Counted from the stretch's first letter, positions 29,333-39,144 are shown. The stretch is DNA of 64,000 bases from Methyloversatilis discipulorum (GCF_000385375.1 NZ_ARVV01000001.1:2046001-2110000), one strand, 5' to 3'. Made by a program: numbers and translations. Notes: generated from the letters alone by a model not told the origin.

Positions 29333-29357
29333 GCCCGGCAGGTTCGCCCTGCCGGGC
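29333..29357 (+). terminator. Attenuator-like hairpin after pqqA
   Basis: GCCCGGCAGG (29333-29342) pairs perfectly with CCTGCCGGGC (29348-29357) around a 5-nt loop, 10 nt after the pqqA stop. Only a weak pyrimidine run follows, which fits partial termination and higher pqqA than pqqB-E transcript. Confidence 0.6.
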
Positions 29358-29463
29358 ATCCCGTCTTTCCGGCCCCGCTGCGGCGTGGGCCCTGAATCAA
29401 CCGACGCCCGGCACGGCCGTCGGCACAAGAAATCAGGCCCTCGATGGCCTCTGGAGGAGAAGC

Positions 29464-30381
29464 ATGCGACTGCACGTACTCGGTTCCGGCGCGGGCGGCG
29501 GTTTTCCGCAGTGGAACTGCAACTGCCCCAACTGCGACGGTCTGCGCCGCGGCACCATCAAGGCGCGCGCACGCACCCAGTCGTCGATCACGGTCAGTGG
29601 CGACAACGAGAACTGGGTGCTGTTCAACGCTTCGCCCGACATCCTGACCCAGTTCCAGCAGTTTCCCGAGCTGCAGCCGGCGCGCGCGCTGCGCGACACG
29701 GCAGTCAGGGCCATCGTGCTGATCGACGGCCAGATCGACCACACGACCGGCCTCTACATGCTGCGCGAGCATCGCCAGCCGCACCAGATCTGGTCGACGG
29801 CGCCGGTGCGTCAGGACCTGACCGAAGGCAATCCGCTGTTCAAGCTGCTCGGCCACTACTGCGGCATCGAGTGGAACGAGCTCGGCATCGACGACACCGA
29901 ATTCACCATCGCTGGCGCGCCTGGCCTGAAGTTTCGCGCGCACGCGCTGCGCAGCAATGCACCGCCTTACTCGCCGCGCCGTGACAAGCCGGTGCCCGGC
30001 GACAACGTCGGCGTCACCATCGAGGACGCGAAGAGCGGGAAGAAGATCTACTACGCCCCCGGCCTGGTCGAGATCGAACCGCAGGTGTGGGCGGCGATGC
30101 AGGCGGCCGACGTGGTGCTGGTCGATGGCACCTGCTGGAGCGACGACGAAATGATCGCGCTCGGCGCGTCGAAGAAGCGCTCGCGCGACATGGGCCATCT
30201 GGCGCAGAGCGGCCCGGGCGGCATGATCGAGTGGCTGGACAAGCTGCCGGCTACGACACGCAAGATCCTCATCCACATCAACAACACCAACCCGATCCTG
30301 AACGAGGACAGCCCGCAGCGCCGCGAGCTGGACGCACACGGCATCGAAGTTTCGTACGACGGAATGGACATCACGCTATGA
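29464..30381 (+). CDS. pqqB: PQQ biosynthesis protein PqqB
   Basis: Metallo-beta-lactamase-fold protein of 305 residues required for PQQ formation, thought to be an iron-dependent hydroxylase of the cross-linked Glu-Tyr product. The N-terminus [18 protein letters not shown] is diagnostic, with CNCPNC zinc-type Cys residues (residues 19-24). [15 protein letters not shown] and [13 protein letters not shown] are family signatures. Its stop overlaps the pqqC start (ATGA). Confidence 0.96.
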   Translation: MRLHVLGSGAGGGFPQWNCNCPNCDGLRRGTIKARARTQSSITVSGDNENWVLFNASPDILTQFQQFPELQPARALRDTAVRAIVLIDGQIDHTTGLYMLREHRQPHQIWSTAPVRQDLTEGNPLFKLLGHYCGIEWNELGIDDTEFTIAGAPGLKFRAHALRSNAPPYSPRRDKPVPGDNVGVTIEDAKSGKKIYYAPGLVEIEPQVWAAMQAADVVLVDGTCWSDDEMIALGASKKRSRDMGHLAQSGPGGMIEWLDKLPATTRKILIHINNTNPILNEDSPQRRELDAHGIEVSYDGMDITL

Positions 30382-31106
30382 GCACGCAACAGCCCTGGAA
30401 CCACGAGGAATTCGAAGCCAAGCTGCGCGACAAGGGCGCCGCCTATCACATCTTCCATCCGTTCAACGTGATGCTCAATTCCGGCAAGGCGACGCCGGAA
30501 CAGATCCGCGGCTGGGTGGCCAACCGCTTCTACTACCAGATCGCGATCCCGGTGAAGGACGCGGCCATCATGTCGAACACGCCGGACCGCGAAATCCGTC
30601 GTCAGTGGATACAGCGCATCCTCGATCACGACGGCTACGAGATCACCGGGCCGGACGGCGCGGTGGTGCGCGACGAGGGTGGCATCGAGGCGTGGATCAA
30701 GCTGGGCATCGCCACCGGCCTGACGCGCGAGGAAATCGTCGACCTGCGCCACGTCGTGCCCGGCGTGCGCTTCGCGGTCGACGCCTACATCAATTTCGCC
30801 CGTCAGCGCCCGTGGCAGGAAGCAGTGTGTTCGTCGCTGACCGAACTGTTCGCGCCGAAGATCCACAAGGAGCGCCTCGCCAACTGGCCCGAGCACTACC
30901 CGTGGATCGAGTCGACCGGTCTGCAGTACTTCCGCAACCGCGTGTCGCAGGCACGCCGCGACGTCGAGCAGGGTCTGGCGGTGACGCTGAACTACTTCAA
31001 CACGCGCGAAATGCAGGAACGCGCGCTGAACATCCTGCAGTTCAAGCTCGACGTGCTGTGGGCGATGAACGACGCGATGGCCAACGCCTACGGCGTGAAC
31101 AAGTGA
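30378..31106 (+). CDS. pqqC: Pyrroloquinoline-quinone synthase PqqC
   Basis: Cofactor-free oxidase of 242 residues that performs ring closure and the final eight-electron oxidation to PQQ. It has the all-helical haem-oxygenase-like fold with [39 protein letters not shown] and the C-terminal [17 protein letters not shown]. The ATG at 30378 overlaps the pqqB stop by 4 nt. Confidence 0.96.
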   Translation: MSTQQPWNHEEFEAKLRDKGAAYHIFHPFNVMLNSGKATPEQIRGWVANRFYYQIAIPVKDAAIMSNTPDREIRRQWIQRILDHDGYEITGPDGAVVRDEGGIEAWIKLGIATGLTREEIVDLRHVVPGVRFAVDAYINFARQRPWQEAVCSSLTELFAPKIHKERLANWPEHYPWIESTGLQYFRNRVSQARRDVEQGLAVTLNYFNTREMQERALNILQFKLDVLWAMNDAMANAYGVNK

Positions 31107-31114
31107 GTGCCGCG

Positions 31115-31387
31115 ATGACCGTGACGACCGCGTCGGTACCGAAGATAGGCCGCCACTTCCGCATCCAGTGGGAAGAGGCGCAGAAGGCCTACGTGCTGCT
31201 GTATCCGGAGGGCATGGTGAAGCTGAACCAGAGCGCGGGCGAAATCCTCAAGCGCTGTTCCGGCGAGGCCAGCGTGGCCGACATCACCGCCGATCTGGAG
31301 AAGACCTTCAATGCGCAGGGCCTGCAACAGGACGTGATCAACTTCGTCGAGCTGGCGCTGCAACAGAAGTGGGTGGAAACGACATGA
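31115..31387 (+). CDS. pqqD: PqqA-binding chaperone PqqD
   Basis: Peptide chaperone (RiPP recognition element) of 90 residues that presents PqqA to PqqE. Segments KAYVLLYPEGMVKLNQSAGEI and INFVELALQQKWVE are typical. The ATG at 31115 is used; a GTG at 31103 overlapping the pqqC stop as GTGA is an in-frame alternative that adds four residues. It overlaps pqqE by ATGA. Confidence 0.93.
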   Translation: MTVTTASVPKIGRHFRIQWEEAQKAYVLLYPEGMVKLNQSAGEILKRCSGEASVADITADLEKTFNAQGLQQDVINFVELALQQKWVETT

Positions 31388-32541
31388 CCGATCTCGCCGA
31401 AGCGAAAGCCGCTCAGGAAGCGGCGACGATAGGCCCGCCGCTGTGGCTGCTGGCCGAGGTGACCTATCGTTGCCCGCTGCACTGCGTCTACTGCTACAAC
31501 CCGGTCGACTTCGCCAAGCATGAAGACGAACTGACGACCGAGGAGTGGTTCAAGGTGCTGCGCGAAGCGCGCGCGCTCGGTTCGGTGCAGTGCGGCTTCT
31601 CCGGCGGCGAGCCCATGCTGCGTGACGACCTCGAACTGCTGGTGGCCGAGGCGCACCGGCTGGGCTACTACACCAACCTGCTCACCTCGGGCGTGGGCCT
31701 GAACGAGAAGCGCATCGACGCGCTGAAGGAAGCGGGGCTGGACCACATCCAGCTGTCCTTCCAGGATTCGACCCGCGAAATGAACGACTTCCTGTCGTCA
31801 ACCCGCACCTTCGACCTGAAGCGCCGGGCTGCCGATTTGATCAAGTCGCGCGGCTACCCGATGGTGATGAACTGCACCATCCACCGCCACAACATCGACC
31901 ACATCGAAGCCATCCTGCAGCTCGCGGACGACATCGACGCCGAGTACGTCGAACTGGCCAACACGCAGTACTACGGCTGGGCGCAGGTAAACCGCGACCA
32001 GCTGCTGCCGTCGCGCGAACAGCTGGAGCGCGCGGAGCGCATCACCAACGAATGGCGCGAGAAGCACGGCAACAAGATGAAGCTGTTCTTCGTCGTGCCC
32101 GACTACTACGAGAACCGCCCGAAGAAGTGCATGAACGGCTGGGGCAACATCTTCCTGACCATCACGCCGGACGGTAAGGCGCTGCCCTGTCACACTGCGC
32201 GCATGCTGCCGGGGCTGGAATTTCCGGACGTGCGCGAGATGGGCATCCGCGAGGTGTGGTACGAGTCGGAAGGATTCAACCGCTACCGCGGTACCGGCTG
32301 GATGAAGGAGCCCTGTTCCAGCTGCCCGGAAAAGGAAAAGGATTACGGCGGCTGCCGCTGCCAGGCCTACATGATCGCCAACGACCCGGCCGCTGCCGAC
32401 CCGGTGTGCGACAAGTCGCCCTTCCACCACAAGATCGTCGCCGCGGTGGAGCAGGCGCAGATTCCGGGCAATCCGCAGCAGGTGAAGCCGCTGATCTACC
32501 GCGGCCCGAAGGAATCGCTGCAGCTCGACAGACCGTTCTGA
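31384..32541 (+). CDS. pqqE: PqqA peptide cyclase (radical SAM) PqqE
   Basis: Radical SAM enzyme of 385 residues that links Glu and Tyr side chains of PqqA. The SAM cluster motif is CPLHCVYC near residue 31 (CxxxCxxC), and the SAM-binding GGEP follows in FSGGEPMLR. A SPASM domain with auxiliary-cluster Cys residues is seen in KKCMNGWGNIF, LPCHTARMLP, CSSCPEKEKDYGGCRCQAY and DPVCDKSP. It is the last gene of the operon, followed by a terminator. Confidence 0.97.
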   Translation: MTDLAEAKAAQEAATIGPPLWLLAEVTYRCPLHCVYCYNPVDFAKHEDELTTEEWFKVLREARALGSVQCGFSGGEPMLRDDLELLVAEAHRLGYYTNLLTSGVGLNEKRIDALKEAGLDHIQLSFQDSTREMNDFLSSTRTFDLKRRAADLIKSRGYPMVMNCTIHRHNIDHIEAILQLADDIDAEYVELANTQYYGWAQVNRDQLLPSREQLERAERITNEWREKHGNKMKLFFVVPDYYENRPKKCMNGWGNIFLTITPDGKALPCHTARMLPGLEFPDVREMGIREVWYESEGFNRYRGTGWMKEPCSSCPEKEKDYGGCRCQAYMIANDPAAADPVCDKSPFHHKIVAAVEQAQIPGNPQQVKPLIYRGPKESLQLDRPF

Positions 32542-32569
32542 TCCCGCGCCGACGCAGGTCGCCGCTCTG

Positions 32570-32597
32570 GGCGCATCCATCCGGATGCGCCTTTTTT
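32570..32597 (+). terminator. Intrinsic terminator of pqq operon
   Basis: GGCGCATCC (32570-32578) pairs with GGATGCGCC (32583-32591) around ATCC, followed by TTTTTT. It is a canonical terminator 28 nt after pqqE. Confidence 0.92.
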
Positions 32598-32623
32598 CAT
32601 TCCGGCGCCCGGGCGGCGTCGCG

Positions 32624-33592
32624 TCAGTCGCGGGACAGGCGGTAGGGCTGGAAGCGGAAGGGGGCGGGCGCAGCGCTGTCCACGTCCACCCGTGTCCAGC
32701 CCAGCCACGGCGATCCGTGCGATTCAAGCCGCGTCACGTGCTCGAAGCGCTCGCCGGTGGCCGGATCGACCAGGGGTTTATCGACCCGGTAGGTATGCGT
32801 ATCGCCGTGTATCAGCAGCAGCGGTCGCCGGTCATGTTTCGCCCAGGCCACCAGCCGGTCGAGGAACCAGGCGTGGCGCACTGACATCCCGCCGCGCCCG
32901 TGCGCAGCAAAACCCGGATGGGCGTGGAAGGCGATCACCGTCGCACGAACGGTCTGCGGATCGGCCAGCGCCGCGGCCTCGTCCAGCCAGTCGAGTACAT
33001 GGCGGCGCAGCGCCTGCGCGGCGGCGTTGTCGGGCAGGGGGCTGCCCGGCAGGTTCACTCCGACGAACAGCACGCCGTGACCTATCCAGCGGGTGTTCTC
33101 CGGTGCCGCGGCCTGTCGCTGCAGCGGAAACGGGGTAGGTGCGGTGAAGAAGCGCTGGCGCAGCGCTGCCAGCCGCTCGAACGGATCATGGCCGCCGGCC
33201 GACGCGCGGGCGCAGTCCAGCCAGTCGTTGTCGCCGGGCAGCAGCACCAAGGGGTGGCGCGAATGCGCCAGCAGCGCCTGCCGGTCGGCGTAGAGCGCGT
33301 CGTCGCAGGGCTGGTTGCCGCTCTTCAGGTCACCGATGTGCAAGGAGAAGGCGAGCGGCTGACGTGACTGCTCGGCCAGCAGGTCAACCGCCAGTTCGCG
33401 CTCGACCCGGCTGTACGGCATGTCGCCCCAGACGGCGAAGGACAGCCGGTCGTCCGCCTGCGCAACAAGCGTCACTGCCGCGAGCAGCAGCAGAGAACGC
33501 TTCAGCCGCCTGAACACGCGCTGGACGGCGCGCCCTCCGGGCAAACGGTGACGATCTTCCTCGGAGTGCGGAAAAAAAGCGGGTCGGAACAT
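32624..33592 (-). CDS. Exported metallophosphoesterase-like protein
   Basis: Predicted periplasmic calcineurin-like phosphoesterase. Metal-site motifs are visible as AVWGDMPY (early Asp), LPGDNDWLDC (GDN-type motif), a HAHPGF segment and LLIHGDTHTY near the end. The hydrophobic stretch LLLLAAVTLVAQA is a signal peptide, but from the ATG at 33592 it is preceded by about 33 residues. An in-frame GTG at 33517 gives a more normal signal peptide, with a GGAGGG site upstream, so the real start may be there (298 residues). The substrate is unknown. It diverges from the MHYT kinase gene. Confidence 0.75.
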   Translation of the reverse strand: MFRPAFFPHSEEDRHRLPGGRAVQRVFRRLKRSLLLLAAVTLVAQADDRLSFAVWGDMPYSRVERELAVDLLAEQSRQPLAFSLHIGDLKSGNQPCDDALYADRQALLAHSRHPLVLLPGDNDWLDCARASAGGHDPFERLAALRQRFFTAPTPFPLQRQAAAPENTRWIGHGVLFVGVNLPGSPLPDNAAAQALRRHVLDWLDEAAALADPQTVRATVIAFHAHPGFAAHGRGGMSVRHAWFLDRLVAWAKHDRRPLLLIHGDTHTYRVDKPLVDPATGERFEHVTRLESHGSPWLGWTRVDVDSAAPAPFRFQPYRLSRD

Positions 33593-33673
33593 CAAGGCGT
33601 GAGGCGAAACCGCCGTAAGTGACAGAGATGCCGTACTGAGCGGCAATGCCCACCATACGTCACTTTCGGCACG

Positions 33674-36600
33674 ATGCAGAACTTCTTCACCTCCGGCACC
33701 GACGACGCTGCGCTGATCCTGCCGATGACGCACGATCCGGCGCTGGTTGCGCTGTCGCTGCTGGTGGCAGTCCTCACCTCGCTCGTTGCCCTTCATACGG
33801 TCAGTCAATCGGAGCAGACACCTGATCAGCGCATGGCGTGGCTGATCAAGCTCGGCTGCAGCCTGGCGCTGGGCGGCGGCGTGTGGGCCATGCATTTCAT
33901 CGGGATGCTGGCGCTGGACCTGTGCGTGACCGTGCGCTACGACCCGTGGATCACGCTCGCCTCCATGCTGCCCAGCCTGCTCGCCGCGCTGGCAACCATA
34001 CAGCTGATGACGCGCCCCTCGCTGACGCCGCGCGAACTGCTGGCGGGCGGCGTGCTGATGGGCGGTGGCATCGGCCTGATGCACTACACCGGAATGCAGG
34101 CCATGCACATGGAAGCACAGCTTCGCTACGACCCCTTCATGTTCGGGGTGTCGATCGCGGTGGCGGTGGTGCTGGCGACGCTGGCGCTGTGGGTGAAGTT
34201 CTTCGTGCCCATTTCCGATCGCCGGCTTCGCCTGGCGGTCAGTGGAACGGTGATGGGACTGGCGATCGCCGGCATGCACTACGCAGGCATGGCGGCCGCC
34301 CGCTTCACCGGCGTCGCCGAAAGTGCGCCGCATGTCGACACCCTGGTGCTCAGCATTCTCGTCGTGATCGGCACCATCGGTCTGACCGGTTTCGCGATGG
34401 GCACCAATGCGCTGCTGCGCTACCGGCAGCTGGTCGATCAGCTCAGCGCGAGCGAGGCGCGCATGCGCGCGCTGCTCGCCACGCCGGTCGACGGCGTCGT
34501 CATGCTCGACGCGGAAGGCATCGTGAAGACGATGAACCCCACCGCCGAACAGATGTTCGGCTGGCGCGAGTCGGAAATGCGCGGGCGCGACTTCGGTCTG
34601 CTGCTGGCGCCTGACGAGAGTGCAACGTACGCGGCCTATCTGGCCGAGTTCAGGCGCACGAGAGTGCCTGCGCTCGCCGGACGCAGGCGTGAAATCACTG
34701 GCCGTCGTCGCGACGGCAGCGAACTGCCGATGCACGTTTCAATCGGCCACGCCAGCCTGCGTGAGGGCGACGTGTTCGTCTGCTACATCGCCGACATTTC
34801 CAGCTTCAAGGAAATGGCTCGTGCGGTGCGCGAAAGCGAAGCACAGTTGCGCTCGCTGATCGGCAACATTCCGGGCGTGGCCTATCGCTGCCTGATGGAT
34901 GCGCAATGGACCATGCTCTTCATGAGCGACGCTACGCAAACCCTGACCGGCTATCCGAGCACCGATTTTGTCGGCGAGAACGCCATCCGCAACTTCAACG
35001 ACATCACGCATCCGGACGACGTCGCACACACCTGGAAGGTGGTCGAGGCGTCGATCCGCGAACACCGGCCCTTCATCGTCGAGTACCGTATCGCCCACGC
35101 CGACGGGTCCATCCGCTGGATGTGGGAGCACGGCTCCGCGGTGCGCAACGAGGACGGCGACATCAAGTGGATAGATGGCGTCATTCTTGACATCACCGAG
35201 CGGCGCGAGATCGAGCAGGAATTGCGCGCGGCGAAGGAGCGCGCCGAACAGGCCGCCGCCTCCAAGTCGGCCTTCCTCGCCAACATGAGCCACGAAATAC
35301 GCACGCCGATGAACGCCATCATCGGCTTCACCGACGTGCTGCTCGGCAGGGAACTGCCGGCCGAGCACCGGCGTCCGCTGGAAATCGTCGGCAACTCCGC
35401 GCGGTCGCTGCTGCGCCTGCTGAACGACATCCTCGATACCGCCCGGCTCGAACGAGGTGCCGTCGAACTCGAAGTGCTCGATTTCGACCTGCCCGAACTG
35501 CTGAGCCAGCTGGTGATGACGCTGAACGTGCAGGCGGCCGACAAGGGGTTGGCGCTGCGCGTCGATATCGACCGTGCGGTCGGTCGCTACTACCGCGGCG
35601 ACTCGCTGCGCATCCGCCAGGTACTGACCAATCTGATCGGCAACGCGGTGAAGTTCACCGAGCGCGGCGAAGTCGTGGTGACCGTGCGGGCGCATCCGGA
35701 CGGCGTGCATTTCGCGGTCAGCGATACCGGCATCGGTATCGCGCCGGAACGGCTCGATGCCATCTTCGAACCCTTCACCCAGGCCGATGCGTCGATGAGC
35801 CGCCGCTTCGGCGGTACCGGTCTCGGTACGTCGATCTGCAGGCAGCTGGTCGAACTGATGGGTGGCCGGATCGGCGCCCGCAGCACGCCGGGAGAGGGCA
35901 GCACCTTCCACTTCACGCTGCCGTTGGGGCCCGGCAGCGCGCCGGTCGTCGCGTTGCCGTCGCCGATGGCACTGCCGCCGATGCGGGTGCTGGTGGTCGA
36001 TGACGTCGACCAGAACGTCGAACTGCTGGCGTCCCTGCTGGCGCGCGACGGACACGAGGTGACGCCATGCACCGAGGCGACCGAATCGGTGGTTCGGGCC
36101 GGCGCCGAACGTTTCGATCTCGTCCTGATGGACCTCCACATGCCCGGCATGAGCGGCCTCGACGCCACGCGTGCCATCCGCGCCGCCGAGCTGCGTACCG
36201 GCCGACCGCCGGTGCCGGTGATCGCGCTGACCGCCAGCGTGCTCGACGAGGATCGCGAGGCTGCGCGCGCGGCAGGCATGAACGGGTTCGCGACCAAGCC
36301 GATCGATCTCGAAGCACTGCTGGTCGAGATCGCACGCGTGCTCGGCATACAGACCGCAAGCACGAAGGCCGGCGCCGATGACCGCGCCGATGACCCGGTG
36401 ATCGACATGAAGCGCGCGCTTGCGCTGTGGCGAACCCGTGAGCGTGTCGAACGGGGCATGCAGCGGCTGCTCGACGAGAACGCCGGACTGACGCAGGAAC
36501 TGGATCGTCTCGCCGCGCTGTCGGCGCGTGACGGGCTGCGTGCGCTGGCGCACCGCGTGCGGGGCGTGGCGGCCAATCTGGGGGCCGTGCAACTGGCTGC

Positions 36601-37009
36601 CACGCTGGCCGGCCTGGAAGACGCCGCGACAACGGAAGCGCCGCTGGCACTGACGGCGCGCATCGCCGAAGTCGGGGGCGCGCTGTCGGCCTTGCGCAGC
36701 GAAGTCGCCGGTTGGCAGGGTTCGGTCGAGCGGCCGGTGGCGAAAGAGGCGGCAGCACGTTGCGACACGCAGGCCGTCCTGCATCACGCCGACATGCTGC
36801 TGAAGGCGCTGGAGCGGGGCGAGTTCGACGACCTCACGCTGGCGCGCCTGCTGGCCGCGGTCGGCGGCCATTCCGCAAGCACGCTGCTCGGTCCGCTTGC
36901 CGAAGCGATCGAGAACTTCGACGGAGCGCTCGCCATGACGCATCTGCGCACCTTGATCGCCCGCATGCAGGCGATGGACGCCACTCGGCTGCTCGAGGCG
37001 GAGGCGTGA
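33674..37009 (+). CDS. MHYT-domain hybrid sensor histidine kinase
   Basis: Membrane hybrid kinase of 1111 residues. An MHYT sensor module (about residues 18-245, seven hydrophobic helices) shows three MHxxGM repeats at 73-78, 136-141 and 201-206, proposed in this family to bind copper and sense O2, CO or NO. Then come PAS (about 262-380), PAS/PAC (about 392-515), HisKA with His540 in ANMSHEIRTP, HATPase (about 645-752, DTGIGI, GGTGLG), a receiver domain with Asp820 in LVLMDLHMPG, and an Hpt domain with His960 in LAHRVRGVAANLG. All phosphorelay residues are present. The HD-GYP regulator gene starts with the next base, so they form one signalling unit. Confidence 0.92.
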   Translation: MQNFFTSGTDDAALILPMTHDPALVALSLLVAVLTSLVALHTVSQSEQTPDQRMAWLIKLGCSLALGGGVWAMHFIGMLALDLCVTVRYDPWITLASMLPSLLAALATIQLMTRPSLTPRELLAGGVLMGGGIGLMHYTGMQAMHMEAQLRYDPFMFGVSIAVAVVLATLALWVKFFVPISDRRLRLAVSGTVMGLAIAGMHYAGMAAARFTGVAESAPHVDTLVLSILVVIGTIGLTGFAMGTNALLRYRQLVDQLSASEARMRALLATPVDGVVMLDAEGIVKTMNPTAEQMFGWRESEMRGRDFGLLLAPDESATYAAYLAEFRRTRVPALAGRRREITGRRRDGSELPMHVSIGHASLREGDVFVCYIADISSFKEMARAVRESEAQLRSLIGNIPGVAYRCLMDAQWTMLFMSDATQTLTGYPSTDFVGENAIRNFNDITHPDDVAHTWKVVEASIREHRPFIVEYRIAHADGSIRWMWEHGSAVRNEDGDIKWIDGVILDITERREIEQELRAAKERAEQAAASKSAFLANMSHEIRTPMNAIIGFTDVLLGRELPAEHRRPLEIVGNSARSLLRLLNDILDTARLERGAVELEVLDFDLPELLSQLVMTLNVQAADKGLALRVDIDRAVGRYYRGDSLRIRQVLTNLIGNAVKFTERGEVVVTVRAHPDGVHFAVSDTGIGIAPERLDAIFEPFTQADASMSRRFGGTGLGTSICRQLVELMGGRIGARSTPGEGSTFHFTLPLGPGSAPVVALPSPMALPPMRVLVVDDVDQNVELLASLLARDGHEVTPCTEATESVVRAGAERFDLVLMDLHMPGMSGLDATRAIRAAELRTGRPPVPVIALTASVLDEDREAARAAGMNGFATKPIDLEALLVEIARVLGIQTASTKAGADDRADDPVIDMKRALALWRTRERVERGMQRLLDENAGLTQELDRLAALSARDGLRALAHRVRGVAANLGAVQLAATLAGLEDAATTEAPLALTARIAEVGGALSALRSEVAGWQGSVERPVAKEAAARCDTQAVLHHADMLLKALERGEFDDLTLARLLAAVGGHSASTLLGPLAEAIENFDGALAMTHLRTLIARMQAMDATRLLEAEA

Positions 37010-38053
37010 ATGGACAGGCTTGAACAACTGATGAACGACGCACCCAGCGACGCTGGCGACGCACGCAAGACCGTGCTCTGCGTCGACGACGAGCCATCGA
37101 ATCTGCAGGTTCTAAAACAGATACTGCAGGGTGATTACCGTCTGCTGTTCGCGCGCGACGGCCGGCGGGCGATCGAACTGGCGCAGATCGAGCGGCCCGA
37201 CCTCATCCTGCTCGACGTGATGATGCCGGACATGGACGGTTACGAGGTCTGCCGCACGCTGAAGGCGGACGAGCGACTGGCGCGCATGCCGGTCATCTTC
37301 GTCACCGCGCTGAGCGATGTCGAGGACGAGGCGCGCGGCCTGGAGCTCGGCGCCGTCGACTACATCTGCAAGCCGGTCAGTCCTGCCATCGTGCGTGCAC
37401 GCGTACGCACCCATCTGTCGCTGGTCAGCGTGAGCGAACTGATCGAGACACGCCTGCAGGTGATACAGCGTCTGGGACTGGCCGCCGAGTACAAGGACAA
37501 CGAGACCGGTCTGCACGTCATCAGGATGAGCCATTACGCATGCATTCTTGCGCGCGCCGCCGGCTGGAGCGAGCAGCGCGCTCAGGAACTGCTGCATGCG
37601 GCACCGATGCACGACATCGGCAAGATCGGCATTCCCGACCACATTCTGCGCAAGCCGGGCAAGTTCGACGACGCCGAGTGGGAAATCATGAAGAGCCACG
37701 TCGATATCGGCGTGCGCATCATCGGCGAGCACGACAGCGGCCTGCTCGCCGTGGCCCGGCGCATCGTCAGCGGGCACCACGAGAAATGGGACGGTTCGGG
37801 CTATCCGCAGGGCCTGCGCGAGACCGCGATCCCGATCGAGGCGCGCATCGTTGCGGTCGCCGACGTGTTCGATGCGCTGACCTCGGAGCGGCCCTACAAG
37901 AAGGCATGGTCGGTCGAGGATGCCTGTGCGCTGCTGATCGAACAGAAGGGGCGTCACTTCGAGCCGCTGCTGGTCGATCTCTTCCTTGATTGCCTGCCGC
38001 AGGTGCTGGAAATCAAGCAGCGCTGGCCCGAACGAGTAGCGGACGCCGCTTGA
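37010..38053 (+). CDS. Response regulator with HD-GYP phosphodiesterase
   Basis: Two-domain protein of 347 residues. The receiver domain (20-140) has acidic DDE (26-28), the phospho-acceptor Asp69 in LILLDVMMPD and Lys121. The HD-GYP domain (about 150-340) has H201-D202 in MHDIGKIGIPDH, HHEKWDGSGYPQGL with GYP at 264-266, and VADVFDALTSERPYK, so c-di-GMP hydrolysis is expected. It starts directly after the kinase stop and is very likely that kinase's output. Confidence 0.93.
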   Translation: MDRLEQLMNDAPSDAGDARKTVLCVDDEPSNLQVLKQILQGDYRLLFARDGRRAIELAQIERPDLILLDVMMPDMDGYEVCRTLKADERLARMPVIFVTALSDVEDEARGLELGAVDYICKPVSPAIVRARVRTHLSLVSVSELIETRLQVIQRLGLAAEYKDNETGLHVIRMSHYACILARAAGWSEQRAQELLHAAPMHDIGKIGIPDHILRKPGKFDDAEWEIMKSHVDIGVRIIGEHDSGLLAVARRIVSGHHEKWDGSGYPQGLRETAIPIEARIVAVADVFDALTSERPYKKAWSVEDACALLIEQKGRHFEPLLVDLFLDCLPQVLEIKQRWPERVADAA

Positions 38054-38059
38054 GCGCGT

Positions 38060-38437
38060 TCAGCGCCTGAAGCGCCGCTTCACGTCGAGCACGCAGCCCG
38101 ATCTGTCCTTGTTGCCGAGCGTGCTGCAGGCCGCCAGTTCCGCCTCGTAGGCCGCCGCCTCGTCAGGCTGCAGTGGCGTCATCGCCTCGCCCGGGAAAAG
38201 CTTGCGCGCCTGATCGAGCGTCGCTTCGTACTGCATCCTGCTGCGCGCAAGACAGTCGTCCCTGAGTTCGGCTACGACGCGCTCGCACTCGTGGTCAGTG
38301 CGTGAGCGCTCGATGTCGGCGCGCCGCAGTGCGTCCGCATAGCCCCGGCGATCGGCGGCCAAGGCACTTGTGGAAAAGCCGGCGAGCAGCGAGCACAGCA
38401 GTAGCGGCAGAGCGTGGCGGAAGCAGGACACGAACAT
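38060..38437 (-). CDS. Hypothetical exported Cys-containing protein
   Basis: Protein of 125 residues with a Sec signal peptide (LLLCSLLAGFSTSALAA). The mature part is charged and mainly helical, with conserved-looking Cys residues (HECERV, DDCLARS, AACSTLG, SGCVLD) that could form two disulfides. It converges on the HD-GYP gene. No family was recognised. Confidence 0.6.
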   Translation of the reverse strand: MFVSCFRHALPLLLCSLLAGFSTSALAADRRGYADALRRADIERSRTDHECERVVAELRDDCLARSRMQYEATLDQARKLFPGEAMTPLQPDEAAAYEAELAACSTLGNKDRSGCVLDVKRRFRR

Positions 38438-38558
38438 CGTCCGTCAGAAGGTCGGATGACGGATTCTATTCATCCCGCGCGCGCTTACCGTGGCGGAATG
38501 CTCTCTGCCGATGTCTGATTTGTGTCCATGCGTTAAGTCGCGGCACAGCTGCCGGACC

Positions 38559-38942
38559 CTAGCTGCGCAGCATTACCTCGCCGAACAGCCGCACCCGGTC
38601 GCCGACGCGCAGATTGCCCAGGTTCGGACGTACGACGGTACGCAGTTCGCCGCTCTCCAGCATGATGCTGATGCTGTAGCGCCCGGGCGGTGCTGCGCCA
38701 TCCTGCTTCGGCGTATCGGCCGAGTGCGGCTCCAGCGGCTGCTCGACCAACGGCCACAACATGTCGATACGGACGATCTCGCCATACGGGCTTTCGACGC
38801 CGTAGGACCATGGCGTGGCCGCCGCGATCATCGCCGCCTCGGCGGTACGGCTGTCGGCGACCGCGGCGGTGTCGGACGGGCGCGTGCACGCTCCGAGCAG
38901 CAGTCCCGACAGCACGGCGAGGGTGATCTGCGCGGCGTGCAT
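38559..38942 (-). CDS. Hypothetical lipoprotein
   Basis: Predicted lipoprotein of 127 residues. The signal MHAAQITLAVLSGLLLGAC has a lipobox Cys at residue 19. The mature part ends in a compact beta-rich stretch (RYSISIMLESGELRTVVRP, NLRVGDRVRLFGEVMLR) resembling outer-membrane glycine-zipper/SlyB-tail-like folds. Start 38942 has only a weak ribosome site. It lies 13 nt downstream of a small lipoprotein gene and is probably co-transcribed. Function unknown. Confidence 0.65.
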   Translation of the reverse strand: MHAAQITLAVLSGLLLGACTRPSDTAAVADSRTAEAAMIAAATPWSYGVESPYGEIVRIDMLWPLVEQPLEPHSADTPKQDGAAPPGRYSISIMLESGELRTVVRPNLGNLRVGDRVRLFGEVMLRS

Positions 38943-38955
38943 GGCGCTGTGCGTC

Positions 38956-39144
38956 TTACTTGCGCGCTTCGTCCAGCGTGTCCTTGGCCTTGTCGCCGGC
39001 GTTCTCGATCTTGTCGCCAGCCTGCTCGACCGCGTTGTCGAGTGCCTTGCCGGCGCGTTCGGCCGGTCCTTCCTGCTCGCAGGCGGCCAGCGCAACTGCA
39101 AAGACGGCGACGAGGGTGGCAGCTACGGTGCGATGGATGTTCAT
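38956..39144 (-). CDS. Small amphipathic lipoprotein
   Basis: Lipoprotein of 62 residues. Signal MNIHRTVAATLVAVFAVALAAC gives a lipobox Cys at residue 22. The mature tail of about 40 residues is a charged amphipathic helix with a repeated A-G-D-K pattern (EQAGDKIENAGDKAKDTLDE), like small apolipoprotein- or CsbD-like stress proteins. A GGGAG ribosome site precedes 39144. Function unknown. Confidence 0.7.
   Translation of the reverse strand: MNIHRTVAATLVAVFAVALAACEQEGPAERAGKALDNAVEQAGDKIENAGDKAKDTLDEARK

Noticed and set aside
33617..33665. AAGTGAC and GTCACTT inverted pair before the MHYT kinase
   Set aside because: The arms are only 7 bp and 35 nt apart, which is expected by chance; not listed as an operator.
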